From positions 62,001 to 126,000 of the forward strand of contig NZ_BDAX01000034.1 of assembly GCF_001612665.1 (NCBI RefSeq): 64,000 bases of DNA, given 5' to 3'. The translations under genes were made by a program, and so were the position numbers. The DNA comes from Nocardia alba NBRC 108234. GTDB lineage: Bacteria > Actinomycetota > Actinomycetes > Mycobacteriales > Mycobacteriaceae. The notes beneath the pieces are model-generated. The model did not search any database. It saw only the letters and a list, made by a program, of their open reading frames with translations, and was not told the origin of the DNA. Shown one piece after another: positions 25,701 through 33,975 of the stretch (within the stretch, counting starts at the first letter, position 1; each line of letters begins with the position of its first letter).

Positions 25701-26314
25701 CAGGCGTCGGCGAGCCGTTCGGCGGGGCTCGGGGCGCCCACCGAGGTTCGCAGGGCGCGCCACAGCAGCGGTTGCCACGCGAGGTCGTCGGGCACCGGTC
25801 CGCCCGCGCCGTCGGTATCCGCGCCGACCGCCCAGTCGAGCAGGACCTGTGGACGTTGCGCGGCATAGGAGTCGAACAGGGCCGCGAGATGGGCGGCCGT
25901 GGAGTAGCGCCTGCCGAGGCGGTGCTCGGTATCGGGCAGGCCGAGATGCCGGGCGAGCACAGCCGCCCACGGCTGGTCGACGACCACGTCGATCACCCGC
26001 AGCAGCGCCCACACCAGCCGCTGACCGGTCCACGGATCGTCGGCGGGCGCGACCCCGCTCGCACCGGCGAGCACCTCGGCGACCAGCGCGGCGGGCGCGG
26101 GAAACGCGATATTCGCGGCGACACCGTCGCGGGCTGTGGCGTCGCCGACCCCGAGCACCCCCGACAGCCGTTGCGCCAACCAGCGCTCCACCCCTTTGGC
26201 CGGAACCGCCACCACTTCCGTGGCGAAGGGATCGGCGGGAATCTCGCCCAGCAGTCGCCCGAGTCCATCGGCCAGCGCGTCGGCGCGTTCGGCGCGATGG
26301 AGGTGCAACGGCAT
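22754..26314 (-). CDS. recC: Exodeoxyribonuclease V gamma subunit RecC
   Basis: 1186-aa RecC. ATG 26314 gives MPLHLHRAERADALADGL, the standard beginning; the frame upstream is not homologous. It shows the RecC blocks VVAVPAKGVERWLAQRLS, VEVHACHGPARQVEVLRDLLL, LIMCPDVEAFAPLV and VVVLLGLDDDVFPR. RecC holds the complex together and reads Chi. An insertion of about 90 residues near residues 270-360 contains five 9-residue repeats (A-x-x-x-T-G-G-x-G type), encoded by a 27-bp tandem repeat, and appears to be a surface linker. It is first in the operon and coupled to recB. Confidence 0.93.
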   Translation of the reverse strand: MPLHLHRAERADALADGLGRLLGEIPADPFATEVVAVPAKGVERWLAQRLSGVLGVGDATARDGVAANIAFPAPAALVAEVLAGASGVAPADDPWTGQRLVWALLRVIDVVVDQPWAAVLARHLGLPDTEHRLGRRYSTAAHLAALFDSYAAQRPQVLLDWAVGADTDGAGGPVPDDLAWQPLLWRALRTSVGAPSPAERLADACARLRAEPASIDLPDRLSLFGLTRLPADQLAVIHALAAHRDVHLWSAHPSPAMWAALGRVAVGGESTEVSAPGDSRLAARVTGGEGAAQETSGGGAERETGSGGAERGTGGEGDALVTGGDSAPDVRSGPVCADRRANDDPVRPRADDHTAQLVSHPLLAGLARDVRELEQRLIPLLDSDIHLGDDTTAPTLLGAVQSAVRTDRAPEVGAVPDGSVEVHACHGPARQVEVLRDLLLRTFAADPTLEPRDVLIMCPDVEAFAPLVRAAFGQRGSGVDLPVEGEHPAHQLRVRLADRGRAVTNPMLAVVIELLELADGRVTVTQVLDLAASETVRRRCGFDDDDIERLREWAAESGARWGIGQRQREAFGLADFAQNTLNAAVDRILLGVTADESGDDWLDLALPLDDVDSNDVDLAGRFAEFVDRLAVCLRDLRGPRPAAEWTAVLLRCVELLTDVPDVHAWIRTEARREIVAATEHAGAIPLRLADVAVLLTSRLAGGPGRANFRTGELTVCTLVPMRSVPHRVVVLLGLDDDVFPRPGSVDGDDLLARDPLVGERDARSEDRQLLLDAIMAAGDTLLVLHTGADPVTGAARPPAVPVAELLDVLATHVGPAVMDAVHVRHPLQAFDRRNFAPERPRSFDAVALAGARAAARPSRPRSPLLAAPLPTAAVADVALAELISFAEHPVRAFLWQRLGLRVPEESEDIADQLPIELDGLAKWDLGERMLTARLTGADPAGLRAAEWRRGTLPPFGFGARVLDEVEGTVDTLVRTALPDYEAQARAVDIAIDLGNGRTLAGTVPEVRGETLVRTTFSRLAPKHRLASWVSLLALAATEDRSWQAISTGRGQFRSRPVARSVITAPEAPAALEILRDLVRLRDRGLCEPLPCAPAATAAYAERRFRGDSIADALLAAEHAFDGGPNGPDKFGDHTDRYLRYVWGRAPRFAGLTTESSRAGEPESTHFGALARRWWAPLLAAESQGQP
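25338..25472. repeat. Five tandem 27-bp repeats inside recC
   Basis: Units begin at 25338, 25365, 25392, 25419 and 25446, each 27 bp with a shared CCCCCGG and TTCAGCG pattern. They encode five 9-residue units (for example ARVTGGEGA, AERETGSGG, AERGTGGEG) in the RecC linker and keep the frame, so the copy number could vary without harm. Confidence 0.85.
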
Positions 26315-26503
26315 CCGTTGTTTATACGCCCAGCGACCGATCCGCAATCGCGCGGCCCCGCGACCACCACTGCACCGGGTTAGTGAAATACGCCACACCG
26401 CAAGATGTCCCGGCCACGCCTGCGGCGCCCTCGACACCGAGCGTGGGATCGTGGCGGTTCGGGTGGGACAGTACGGCCGCGGGCGAAAGGCTGGTTTCGT
26501 TTC

Positions 26504-26710
26504 ATGATCGCGCAGGTGTTAGCCCTGGTTCCCGGTGGCGGCTTCATCGTCCGTCGCGTCGGCGCACGCTGGGAGCTGATCAATTCCCGCCGTTACGGGC
26601 CTGATCAGGTGCTGCATTCGTGGCCGCTGGACCGGCACGGCGAAGCGTTCGAGCACTGCCATCGCCTCAACGGCTGCACCATCGCCACCCCACACGCCGC
26701 GCATCACTGA
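26504..26710 (+). CDS. Small hypothetical protein
   Basis: 68 aa from ATG 26504 with AAAGG about 13 nt upstream. The N-terminal part is hydrophobic (MIAQVLALVPGGGFIVRRVG), then charged with several His and Trp. I do not recognise a family. Codon use has the strong G/C third-position bias of real genes, and the frame begins cleanly downstream of recC on the opposite strand. The frame can be extended upstream to 26405, but that part is arginine-rich and unlikely. Confidence 0.45.
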   Translation: MIAQVLALVPGGGFIVRRVGARWELINSRRYGPDQVLHSWPLDRHGEAFEHCHRLNGCTIATPHAAHH

Positions 26711-26823
26711 CCGCAATTCGACTGTGCCGCAACAACCCTGGGCCACAACCACGGTGTGTCTCGGCCGCGTTGTGACGCCAGGCGCCGGATTTTCGGGTGA
26801 AGTAGTGCATTGCGGCGTCGGGT

Positions 26824-27726
26824 GTGCGAGTGTGGTCCATCGTGCGTGACCGTTCTCCCTCCACCCGTGTCGTTTCCCGAGTCGCAGCAACTGCCTGCCT
26901 GCTCGCCGCCGCCGCCGTCCTCACTCCGGGCGTCCCTGTTCTCGTCGGTCCGGCTCATGCCGCGCCGCCCGCGCTGACCCAGGTATCGATACCTGGCTTC
27001 GACGCCGACCTGAGCTCCCGCATCGCGCGGGCCGACGCCTATCTAGCCGGTCGCCCCGGCGTGCTCGGCTACGTGCTGCGCGATCGCAAGACCGGCGGCG
27101 TCTACACCAACGAGCACGCCGAGAACCAGGTCTGGACCGCGTCCACGATCAAGCTGGCCATCGCCGCCGACCTGCTCAACCGGGCCCGCGTCGGCGCCAT
27201 CGGCCTGTCCCCCGAAGACCGCTTCAATCTCGAAGCGATGCTGGCCACCTCCAACGACCACGCCGCCGATGTGCTGTGGCACAAGTACATCGGCTTCGAC
27301 CGGATGGCCTACAACAACGCGTTCCGCGGCTACGGCATGGTCAGCCTGATCCCGCAGCCGACCACCACCGCGCTGTTCCCGGATTGGTCGTTCCAGAAGT
27401 GCACGGCCGCCGACCTCGATCGGCTGATGAACACCATCCTCGACACCATGCATCCCGACGATCTCGCCTACCTGCTCGATCGGATGCGCTCGGTCGACTC
27501 CAACCAGCACTGGGGTGTGTGGGGTGCGGGCGCGTCGATGCGGCCCGGCCTGAAGAACGGCTGGTCGGCCGAGGCCGACGGCTGGGTGGTGAACTCGGTC
27601 GGCGTCGCGGGAGCCGGTGAGCGGTACACGCTGTCGATCATGAACGCGCTCGGTGGCGCGGGCGGGTACACCGAGGGCGCCGAGACCGACACCAAGCTGG
27701 CGCAGATTCTTCTCGCCGGTCGCTGA
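26824..27726 (+). CDS. Secreted serine hydrolase, class A beta-lactamase fold
   Basis: 300 aa from GTG 26824; GTG 26842 is an alternative start. The signal peptide (about residues 17-46) ends PAHAAPP. The serine beta-lactamase-like motifs are STIK (nucleophile Ser and general-base Lys, in TASTIKLAIAADLL), SND (TSNDHAADV) and a KNG motif (LKNGWSAEADGWVVNS) in place of KTG. Such proteins in mycobacteria and nocardiae are often not true beta-lactamases but peptidase or esterase-like envelope enzymes. The missing KTG makes strong lactamase activity uncertain. The gene is monocistronic, 157 bp before ndh. Confidence 0.75.
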   Translation: MRVWSIVRDRSPSTRVVSRVAATACLLAAAAVLTPGVPVLVGPAHAAPPALTQVSIPGFDADLSSRIARADAYLAGRPGVLGYVLRDRKTGGVYTNEHAENQVWTASTIKLAIAADLLNRARVGAIGLSPEDRFNLEAMLATSNDHAADVLWHKYIGFDRMAYNNAFRGYGMVSLIPQPTTTALFPDWSFQKCTAADLDRLMNTILDTMHPDDLAYLLDRMRSVDSNQHWGVWGAGASMRPGLKNGWSAEADGWVVNSVGVAGAGERYTLSIMNALGGAGGYTEGAETDTKLAQILLAGR

Positions 27727-27786
27727 CGCGCGCATCCCGTATCGTCGATCTTGTCGTTCGATGAGACACCGCATCACACGCCGCGA

Positions 27787-27816
27787 TCCGGTTCTTGTTG
27801 CGACGTCACAACCGGA
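27787..27816. promoter_or_regulatory. Inverted repeat upstream of ndh
   Basis: TCCGGTT (27787-27793) and AACCGGA (27810-27816) form a 7-bp dyad 30 bp long, and a GGTTAACC palindrome follows at 27826-27833. It may be the end of the serine hydrolase transcript or an operator for ndh. I cannot tell which from the sequence. Confidence 0.35.
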
Positions 27817-27882
27817 GCCGACTACGGTTAACCCTGTTACCACCACCGCGGGGCCCACCCCAGTCTGTCGAGGAGCGCGACG

Positions 27883-29319
27883 ATGAGCACTGAGTCTGCC
27901 GAGAAGCGGTCTGCCGGGAAACGGCACCACGTAGTGGTGATCGGTTCCGGGTTCGGTGGTTTGTTCGGTACCCGGCATCTGCGCAGAGCCGATGTCGACG
28001 TCACGCTCATCTCCAAGACGTCGACCCACCTGTTCCAGCCGCTGCTCTACCAGGTGGCCACCGGCATCCTCTCGACCGGCGAGATCGCCCCGGCGACGCG
28101 CCTGGTGCTGCGCAAACAGAAGAACGCGCAGGTATTGCTCGGTGACGTCATCGACGTGGACCTGGCGAACAAGAAGGTCACCTCGCGACTACTCAATCGC
28201 GACACCGAGACCACCTACGACAGCCTGATCGTCGCCACCGGCGCCCAGCAGTCGTACTTCGGCAACGACCACTTCGCCACCTACGCGCCCGGGATGAAGA
28301 CCATCGACGACGCGCTCGAGTTGCGCGCGCGCATCCTCGGGTCCTTCGAACAGGCGGAACTGGCGACCACCCAGGAGGAGCGCGACCGGCTGATGACGTT
28401 CATCGTGGTCGGCGCGGGCCCGACCGGGGTGGAGCTGGCCGGGCAGATCGCCGAACTCGCCGACCGCACCCTCGACGGCACCTTCCGCACCATCGATCCC
28501 CGCGACGCCCGCGTCATCCTGCTCGAAGGCGCGGGCTCGGTGCTCGGTCCGATGGGGCCCAAGCTGGGCGCCAAGGCGGCCAAGCGGCTCGAGAAGATGG
28601 GCGTGGAGATCCAGCTCAACGCCATGGTGACCGATGTCGACGCGCACGGCGTGATCGTCAAGGACGCCGACGGCAGCACCCGCCGCATCGAGGCCGTGTG
28701 CAAGGTGTGGTCGGCGGGCGTGCAGGCCAGCCCGCTGGGCAAGATGATCGCCGAGCGGTCCGACGGCACCGAGGTCGACCGGGCGGGGCGCGTCATCGTG
28801 GAGCCCGACCTCACCGTCAAGGGTCATCCGAACGTGTTCGTCGTCGGCGATCTGATGTCGGTGCCCGGCGTGCCGGGCCAGGCACAGGGCGCGATCCAGG
28901 GTTCGACGTACGCGGCCAAGGCGATCAAGGCCGGGCTGCACGGTCAGGCGCCCGAGGAACGCAAGCCGTTCAAGTACTTCAACAAGGGGTCGATGGCCAC
29001 GATCTCGCGGTTCGACGCCGTCTGCCAGATCGGCAAGCTCGAGTTCAGCGGGTTCCTGGCCTGGCTCGCCTGGCTGGCGCTGCATCTGTATTACCTGGTC
29101 GGTTACCGCAGCCGGATCGTCACGGTGATCGGCTGGTTCGTGTCGTTCCTCGGCCGCAACCGCGGTCAGATGGCGGCGACCGAGCAGTGGATCTTCGCGC
29201 GGCTGGCGATCGAGGAGGTCAACGCCGATCAGGCGGAGGCCAGGGAACTCGCGGCCGATGTGGGCGCGCCGCCGGCCTCCGCCGAACCGCTCACCGCGCA
29301 ACAGCGCAAGATCGGCTGA
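27883..29319 (+). CDS. ndh: Type II NADH dehydrogenase
   Basis: 478-aa flavoprotein that passes electrons from NADH to menaquinone without pumping protons. ATG 27883 has GAGGAG upstream. The FAD motif VVIGSGFGGLFGTRHL is near residue 20 and the NAD motif FIVVGAGPTGVELAGQIAEL near 172. THLFQPLLYQVATGIL and VFVVGDLMSVPGVPGQAQGAIQGS (FAD-contacting) are conserved. The C-terminal amphipathic/membrane region is LAWLAWLALHLYYLVGYRSR. It corresponds to Rv1854c, which ends the urease locus in M. tuberculosis, and here it is also convergent with ureD. The terminator between them is textbook. Confidence 0.93.
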   Translation: MSTESAEKRSAGKRHHVVVIGSGFGGLFGTRHLRRADVDVTLISKTSTHLFQPLLYQVATGILSTGEIAPATRLVLRKQKNAQVLLGDVIDVDLANKKVTSRLLNRDTETTYDSLIVATGAQQSYFGNDHFATYAPGMKTIDDALELRARILGSFEQAELATTQEERDRLMTFIVVGAGPTGVELAGQIAELADRTLDGTFRTIDPRDARVILLEGAGSVLGPMGPKLGAKAAKRLEKMGVEIQLNAMVTDVDAHGVIVKDADGSTRRIEAVCKVWSAGVQASPLGKMIAERSDGTEVDRAGRVIVEPDLTVKGHPNVFVVGDLMSVPGVPGQAQGAIQGSTYAAKAIKAGLHGQAPEERKPFKYFNKGSMATISRFDAVCQIGKLEFSGFLAWLAWLALHLYYLVGYRSRIVTVIGWFVSFLGRNRGQMAATEQWIFARLAIEEVNADQAEARELAADVGAPPASAEPLTAQQRKIG

Positions 29320-29333
29320 CCCAGATTCCAGCG

Positions 29334-29369
29334 AAAGGCCGGGTGGTTCTCCCGAGCCACCCGGCCTTT
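29334..29369. terminator. Rho-independent bidirectional terminator between ndh and ureD
   Basis: A perfect 13-bp stem (AAAGGCCGGGTGG 29334-29346 with CCACCCGGCCTTT 29357-29369), a 10-nt loop and a T-run on the plus strand; the leading A-run gives the T-run for the minus strand. Confidence 0.88.
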
Positions 29370-29418
29370 TCGCGTGCCGGTCATCTTTCGGCGTACCGAT
29401 CTCGCGGGATTTCGGGTG

Positions 29419-30081
29419 TTATCCCGGCACCAGCGCGCGCAGCCGGCTGCTCGTGCGGGTGGCGAGGGAACCACCCGCTGCCAGTGGCAGCCGAACCTCG
29501 TCCACCGTGCCCGACCACGCGGGACGGTGGTCCGGGTAGACCAGTTCGCTGTCGAGCGAGCGCGCGGCGCTGAGCCGATCGTCGGTCGAGGACCCCGCGC
29601 CGAGTTGCAGCCGGTGCCGCAGCAACGGCACCGCGCCGAGCTCGGCCAGCAGGTCACCGCGCCATCCACCGTCGTCCTCGCCGCTGCGGCCCACCTGCAC
29701 CCGTTCCCGCAGCCGCAGCCGCGCATCCGGCGCTATCTGGACCGTGGTCACCACATGATGGTGCGCGCCGCCCGCCACGATCGTGGGTTCGGGATCGAAA
29801 TCCAGTTCGGCGCCTTCGCCGATGTCGAAACGCCAGTGCGCGGTCGATACCACGGTGTCGGTGCCCGGTAGCGCGATCGTGGCCGCCACTGAACGCACCA
29901 CCAGCCGCGCGCCGGCGCGCACGACGATGGTGATGTCGAGTTCGTCTCCGCCGAGCGGGGTCGCCGCGGTGCCGATCAGATGCACGGTGTCGGGACCGGT
30001 GTGCCGCCCGGCCAGGCCGCCGACCGCGTCGATGCGGGGCAACCGCCCCGGGGTGGCGACGATGCTCAGTTCAGTGCGCAA
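29419..30081 (-). CDS. ureD: Urease accessory protein UreD
   Basis: 220-aa UreD/UreH scaffold that, with UreF and UreG, delivers nickel to the urease active site. Recognisable stretches are LGGDELDITIVVRAGARLVVRSVAATIALPG and FDPEPTIVAGGAHHHVVTTVQ, with LRERVQVGRSGE. Length is close to the short actinobacterial UreD. It overlaps ureG by 11 bp and is last in ureF-ureG-ureD. The structural genes ureABC lie 16 kb away. It is convergent with ndh as in M. tuberculosis (Rv1853/Rv1854c). Confidence 0.9.
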   Translation of the reverse strand: MRTELSIVATPGRLPRIDAVGGLAGRHTGPDTVHLIGTAATPLGGDELDITIVVRAGARLVVRSVAATIALPGTDTVVSTAHWRFDIGEGAELDFDPEPTIVAGGAHHHVVTTVQIAPDARLRLRERVQVGRSGEDDGGWRGDLLAELGAVPLLRHRLQLGAGSSTDDRLSAARSLDSELVYPDHRPAWSGTVDEVRLPLAAGGSLATRTSSRLRALVPG

Positions 30082-30778
30082 CGCCGGTGGCCGCGTCCTG
30101 CTCGGCGGTGACCCGCAACTGCTCGCGCACCCAGGCCAGCACGGGGGTGGCCGCCGGGTCGTCGGTCAGCGAGACCAGCGCGGTGGGGCGGCCGTCGCGG
30201 ACCTTGGCGGCGTCGCGTTCCATCACGCCCAGATCGGCGCCGACCAGCGGGGCGAGATCGGTCTTGTTCACCACGAGCAGGTCGGAGAAGGTGACGCCGG
30301 GGCCGCCCTTGCGCGGCACCTTGTCGCCGCCCGCCACGTCGACGACGAAGATCTGCACGTCGATCAGACCGGAGGAGAAGGTGGCCGTGAGGTTGTCGCC
30401 GCCGGATTCCACCAGGATCAGATCCAGCGGCGGGTTGGCCGCGACGAGATCGTCGATGGCGTCGAGGTTGGCGGTGATGTCGTCGCGGATGGCGGTGTGC
30501 GGGCAGCCGCCGGTCTGCACGGCGGTGATCCGCTCGTCGGGCAGCACGGCGTGGCGGCGCAGGAAGTCCGCGTCCTCGGTGGTGTAGATGTCGTTGGTCA
30601 GCACCGCGAGGGACAGTTCGTCGCGCAACTGCCTGCACAGGGCGGCGACCAGCGCGGTCTTGCCGGAGCCGACGGGGCCGCCGATCCCGATACGCAGGGC
30701 CTCGCCGGCGACGCGGGCACGCTTGGGCCGGTCGTGGCTGTGATCGTGCGGTTCGCCATCGATCAGGTGGGGAGGCAT
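30071..30778 (-). CDS. ureG: Urease accessory GTPase UreG
   Basis: 235-aa SIMIBI GTPase that binds nickel and powers urease maturation. The P-loop is GGPVGSGKT (residues 33-41), followed by VLTNDIYTTEDADFL, the metal-binding GGCPHTAIR (CPH motif), ESGGDNLTATFS, and the guanine-specificity NKTDLAPLVG. A short His-rich start (HLIDGEPHDHSHD) may store nickel. It sits between ureF (33 bp upstream) and ureD (11-bp overlap). Confidence 0.95.
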   Translation of the reverse strand: MPPHLIDGEPHDHSHDRPKRARVAGEALRIGIGGPVGSGKTALVAALCRQLRDELSLAVLTNDIYTTEDADFLRRHAVLPDERITAVQTGGCPHTAIRDDITANLDAIDDLVAANPPLDLILVESGGDNLTATFSSGLIDVQIFVVDVAGGDKVPRKGGPGVTFSDLLVVNKTDLAPLVGADLGVMERDAAKVRDGRPTALVSLTDDPAATPVLAWVREQLRVTAEQDAATGVAH

Positions 30779-30811
30779 GGGGACTCCATTCTTCTCGGGA
30801 TCACGTGGGGG

Positions 30812-31462
30812 TCAGGACGCGAACAACGGCATGTCGCGGTGCAGGTGGCGTTCGGCGAGCGCGTCCTGGAGCGGGTCGGACAGGGCGGCGAGGCCGATGG
30901 CGGCCTCGGCGGCGATCCGGTCGCACAGTGGCGCCAGGCGCAGGGTGCTCGCGGCGATGGCGGCGGGATCGAGGGCGAGCAGGCGTTGCGCGGCGGTGGC
31001 GGCACCGGTGAGCGTGGTGTACACCACGACACCCGCCAGCTGTTCGGTGCTCGCGCCGCTCGCGGCGCCGACCACGCCGAACACCGTCGACAGATGGGGG
31101 CGCGAGCCCACCGCGGCCCAATCATGGTGTGGCCACAGCTGTTTGGCCAGCCGGAGCAGCCCACGGCCTTGCGCGCGCGAGGCCGCCCGCGCGGCGGGCG
31201 ACGGCGTGCGGGCGTCCGCTTCGAGCTCGGCGCGTTCGGGCGTGAGCGCCCCGCCGCACACCGCGGCCCCCAGCGATGCCGTGACCAGTCCCGAGGTGGA
31301 GATCCGGCGCCGCAGATACAGCTCCACGCTCGCGTTGTCGCGCAGCAGCCCCGACGACACGGCTTCCTCGACGCCGCCGGAATGCACGTGTCCACCGATG
31401 GGTAGGCGCGAGTCGGCCAGGGCGAGCAATGTCGCCAGGCCCGCCGCACCCTCGTTTCGCAT
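30812..31462 (-). CDS. ureF: Urease accessory protein UreF
   Basis: 216-aa all-helical UreF, the GTPase-regulating and fidelity factor in the UreDFG complex. It shows LALADSRLPIGGHVHSGGVEEAV near the N-terminus, typical of UreF, and LAPLCDRIAAEAAIGLAALSDPLQDALAERH at the end. It is first of the accessory operon; in M. tuberculosis ureF directly follows ureC, whereas here an unrelated MFS gene lies upstream. The 129-bp upstream gap presumably supplies a new promoter, but I could not pick one out with confidence. Confidence 0.9.
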   Translation of the reverse strand: MRNEGAAGLATLLALADSRLPIGGHVHSGGVEEAVSSGLLRDNASVELYLRRRISTSGLVTASLGAAVCGGALTPERAELEADARTPSPAARAASRAQGRGLLRLAKQLWPHHDWAAVGSRPHLSTVFGVVGAASGASTEQLAGVVVYTTLTGAATAAQRLLALDPAAIAASTLRLAPLCDRIAAEAAIGLAALSDPLQDALAERHLHRDMPLFAS

Positions 31463-31591
31463 CCGACGATCCTATGCAACAAAGCCGACCGTCCGCCCGG
31501 TGAGGCCGACCAGCGCGGCCCACCGTGGCGGCGCTCACCCCGGCCGACGGTCGCGCCCGCCGATCGGCTGATGGTCCGGGCGCACGGCGAT

Positions 31592-33079
31592 TCAGCGAAC
31601 CTCGGCGGTCGCCGTCGCGGACCGGGTCGAGCGCCAGGCCACCACGGCCATCGCGATCAGCAGCAGCGCGCCGCCCGCGGTCGCGATGTGCATTCCGGTG
31701 ACGAAGGATTCGCGGGCCGCGTGGATCAGCCCCGCGTCACCGCCGGATTCCAGGAGGGTGTCGCCCAGGGTCTCGCCGAAGTCGCCGCCGGAGCGGAACA
31801 CCAACGCGGCCACCGAACCGAGCAGCGCCAAACCCAGCGCGTTGCCGAGTTCGAAACTCGTTTCCGAGATCCCCACCGCCGAACCCGCCCGCTCGGCGGG
31901 CACCGCCGAGACCGCCACATCCGACACCAGGGTGAACGAGAAGCCGTACCCGATTCCCGCGATCACCGAGCCCGCGAGGTACCAGCCCAGCCCACCGTCG
32001 ACCCCGACGCCGAGCAGCATCAGGTTGCCGATCGCCGACAGCATGAGCGCGAGCGTGAACGTCGCGCGCACGCCCAGCCGTAGCCCCAGCCGCGCGCCGC
32101 TCATCGAGCACACGAACACCGCGATCGCCATCGGAACGCCGAGCAGCGCGGCGGCCAGCGGGTCACGACCGGTGACCGACTGCAGGTAGACGCTGGTGAG
32201 GTAGCTCAGCGCGGCCAGTGACATCATGCCCGCCATGCTGGCCCCGATCGCCACCCGGAACAGCGGCCGGGTGAACAACGACAGATCCAGCAGCGGTTGC
32301 GCGAGCTGACGCTGCCTGCGCACGAACAGCACGAGCAGTCCGACGCCGATCATGGCGATCACCAGCGACACCGCGTCCAGGCCTTCGGCGGCGAGGTGTT
32401 TGATCCCGTAGATCAACGGCAGGATGCCGCCGATCGACAGGGCGACGCTGGGCAGATCGATCGGACCGAGGTCGACGGAGCGGTGTTCGGGCAGCAGGAT
32501 CGGGCCGAAGATCAGCAGAATCGCCAGCACCGGAATGTTGATCAGGAACACCGAGCCCCACCAGAAGTGGTGCAGCAGGACACCGCCGATGATCGGCCCG
32601 ACCGCCGAGCCACCGGCGAAGAACGCGGTCCAGATGCCGATCGCGGTGGCCCGTTGCCGGGTATCGGGGAACAGGGTGGAGATCAGCGCCAGGCTCGACG
32701 GCAGCAACGTCGCACCACCGATGCCCATCAGCACGCGGGCCGCGATGAGAATCGACGCGGTCGGCGCGAACGCGGCGAGCACCGAGGCGACACCGAAGAT
32801 CGCGGCGCCGACGAGCAGGATATTGCGCCGGCCGATCCGGTCACCGAGGTTGCCCATGGTGATGAGCAGACCCGCGAGCATGAACCCGTAGATGTCGAGG
32901 ATCCAGAGTTGTTGCGACGCGGTGGGATCCAGGTCGGCCGTGAGGGTCGGCATGGCAAGGAAGAGCACCGAGATGTCCATCGACACCAGCAGCACCGGCA
33001 GCAGCAGCACGCCCAGTCCGAGCCATGCGCGGCGTCCACCGGCGATTGCGGTGGGCACCGCCGGTTCCAGCTTCGTCAT
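31592..33079 (-). CDS. MFS drug transporter, DHA2 (14-helix) family
   Basis: 495-aa proton-driven multidrug exporter resembling QacA, Stp and Jef-type pumps. ATG 33079 has AAGGA upstream. The helix-1 motif LLPVLLVSMDISVLFLAMP holds the conserved acidic residue, motif A reads GNLGDRIGRRNILL, and motif C is in the GGSAVGPIIGGVLL segment; fourteen hydrophobic segments can be counted. It is divergent from a TetR repressor, with two near-identical operators in the 91-bp gap, so it should be induced by its own substrate. It marks the left end of the block inserted between ureF and ureC. Confidence 0.9.
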   Translation of the reverse strand: MTKLEPAVPTAIAGGRRAWLGLGVLLLPVLLVSMDISVLFLAMPTLTADLDPTASQQLWILDIYGFMLAGLLITMGNLGDRIGRRNILLVGAAIFGVASVLAAFAPTASILIAARVLMGIGGATLLPSSLALISTLFPDTRQRATAIGIWTAFFAGGSAVGPIIGGVLLHHFWWGSVFLINIPVLAILLIFGPILLPEHRSVDLGPIDLPSVALSIGGILPLIYGIKHLAAEGLDAVSLVIAMIGVGLLVLFVRRQRQLAQPLLDLSLFTRPLFRVAIGASMAGMMSLAALSYLTSVYLQSVTGRDPLAAALLGVPMAIAVFVCSMSGARLGLRLGVRATFTLALMLSAIGNLMLLGVGVDGGLGWYLAGSVIAGIGYGFSFTLVSDVAVSAVPAERAGSAVGISETSFELGNALGLALLGSVAALVFRSGGDFGETLGDTLLESGGDAGLIHAARESFVTGMHIATAGGALLLIAMAVVAWRSTRSATATAEVR

Positions 33080-33100
33080 TCCGACATCCTTCCGAGATTG

Positions 33101-33117
33101 TGCGTACGCCGTACGCA
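33101..33117. promoter_or_regulatory. TetR operator 1 (MFS/TetR intergenic)
   Basis: TGCGTAC, 3-bp spacer, GTACGCA is a perfect inverted repeat between the divergent MFS and TetR genes, 21 bp upstream of the MFS start. Confidence 0.72.
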
Positions 33118-33122
33118 GGGAC

Positions 33123-33139
33123 TGGGTACAGTGTACGCA
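33123..33139. promoter_or_regulatory. TetR operator 2 (MFS/TetR intergenic)
   Basis: TGGGTAC, 3-bp spacer, GTACGCA repeats operator 1 with one arm mismatch. The two centres are 22 bp apart, about two helical turns, so two dimers could bind the same DNA face. Confidence 0.7.
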
Positions 33140-33170
33140 TGAAGGTTGTATTACGACAGCGAGTCATGGG

Positions 33171-33842
33171 ATGACCGAGGCGAAGCTCACCCGCACCGCG
33201 ATCGTCGACGCCGCGATCTCCCTCGCCGACGCCGACGGACTCGACGCGGTGTCGATGCGCCGCATCGCCGATCGCCTCGAGGTGGGCACCATGTCGCTGT
33301 ACCGGCACGTGGCGAACAAGGACGAACTCATCGCGGCCATGACCGACGAGATCGCGGCCAGGCACCCCTACCCCGATCCGGCCGGCCGCGGGTGGACGTG
33401 GCGCGACCGGGTGCGCATCGCCGCGGAGGTCGATTGGGAGCTCTACCAGCGCCATCCGTGGGTACTGCTCACCTTCGCGGTCCCCCGCTACAGCTTCGGC
33501 CCGCAGGGCCTGGCCAGCCTGGCCTGGCTGGTCGAGGGCCTGCGCGAACTCGAGGTGAGTACCCGCGAGGCCACCACGATGGGATTCTCGGTCTGGAACT
33601 ACATCTCCGGCGCCAGCCTGCCGGTGGTCGGTGGCGCGTTGCTCGCCGAGAAGCGCACCGCCACCGACGACACCAATGGCCTGCGTGATCTCCTCGAAGG
33701 CAACCCCTCCTTCCCGGTGCCCCCGGCGCTGGCCGACCTCGAAGGCGCCGGGGTGAGCGAGCTGACCTCCGAGGACCTGTTGTTCCTCGGCCTCGAGGCA
33801 CTCTGTGATGGTTTCGCCGCGCGGGCTGCCCGTCGCGCTTGA
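33171..33842 (+). CDS. TetR family repressor of the adjacent MFS pump
   Basis: 223 aa from ATG 33171. The HTH (residues about 8-55: TAIVDAAISLADADGLDAVSM, RRIADRLEVGTMSLYRHVANK) and the C-terminal domain resemble the tetracycline-repressor C-terminal type (WRDRVRIAAEVDWELYQRHPWVL). Regulators of this group usually control an adjacent efflux pump. The divergent DHA2 gene and twin operators fit. No clear ribosome site precedes the ATG. Confidence 0.88.
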   Translation: MTEAKLTRTAIVDAAISLADADGLDAVSMRRIADRLEVGTMSLYRHVANKDELIAAMTDEIAARHPYPDPAGRGWTWRDRVRIAAEVDWELYQRHPWVLLTFAVPRYSFGPQGLASLAWLVEGLRELEVSTREATTMGFSVWNYISGASLPVVGGALLAEKRTATDDTNGLRDLLEGNPSFPVPPALADLEGAGVSELTSEDLLFLGLEALCDGFAARAARRA

Positions 33843-33975
33843 CCTCGTGAACCCGGGCCGTTCGGCGGTACCCGGGCTATCGACCGTCCAGCGAGCGGGC
33901 GTGGGCCGCGCGATCGTCGGCGCGTCCGACGAATGTCGGGCGGCGGGGCGAGTGCCGGTGGTGAAGACTGGACCC

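Noticed and set aside
26824..27726. Serine hydrolase considered as a classical class A beta-lactamase
   Set aside because: It has SxxK and SND but no KTG (KNG instead), and the SND-like and omega-loop surroundings do not match known resistance enzymes well enough.
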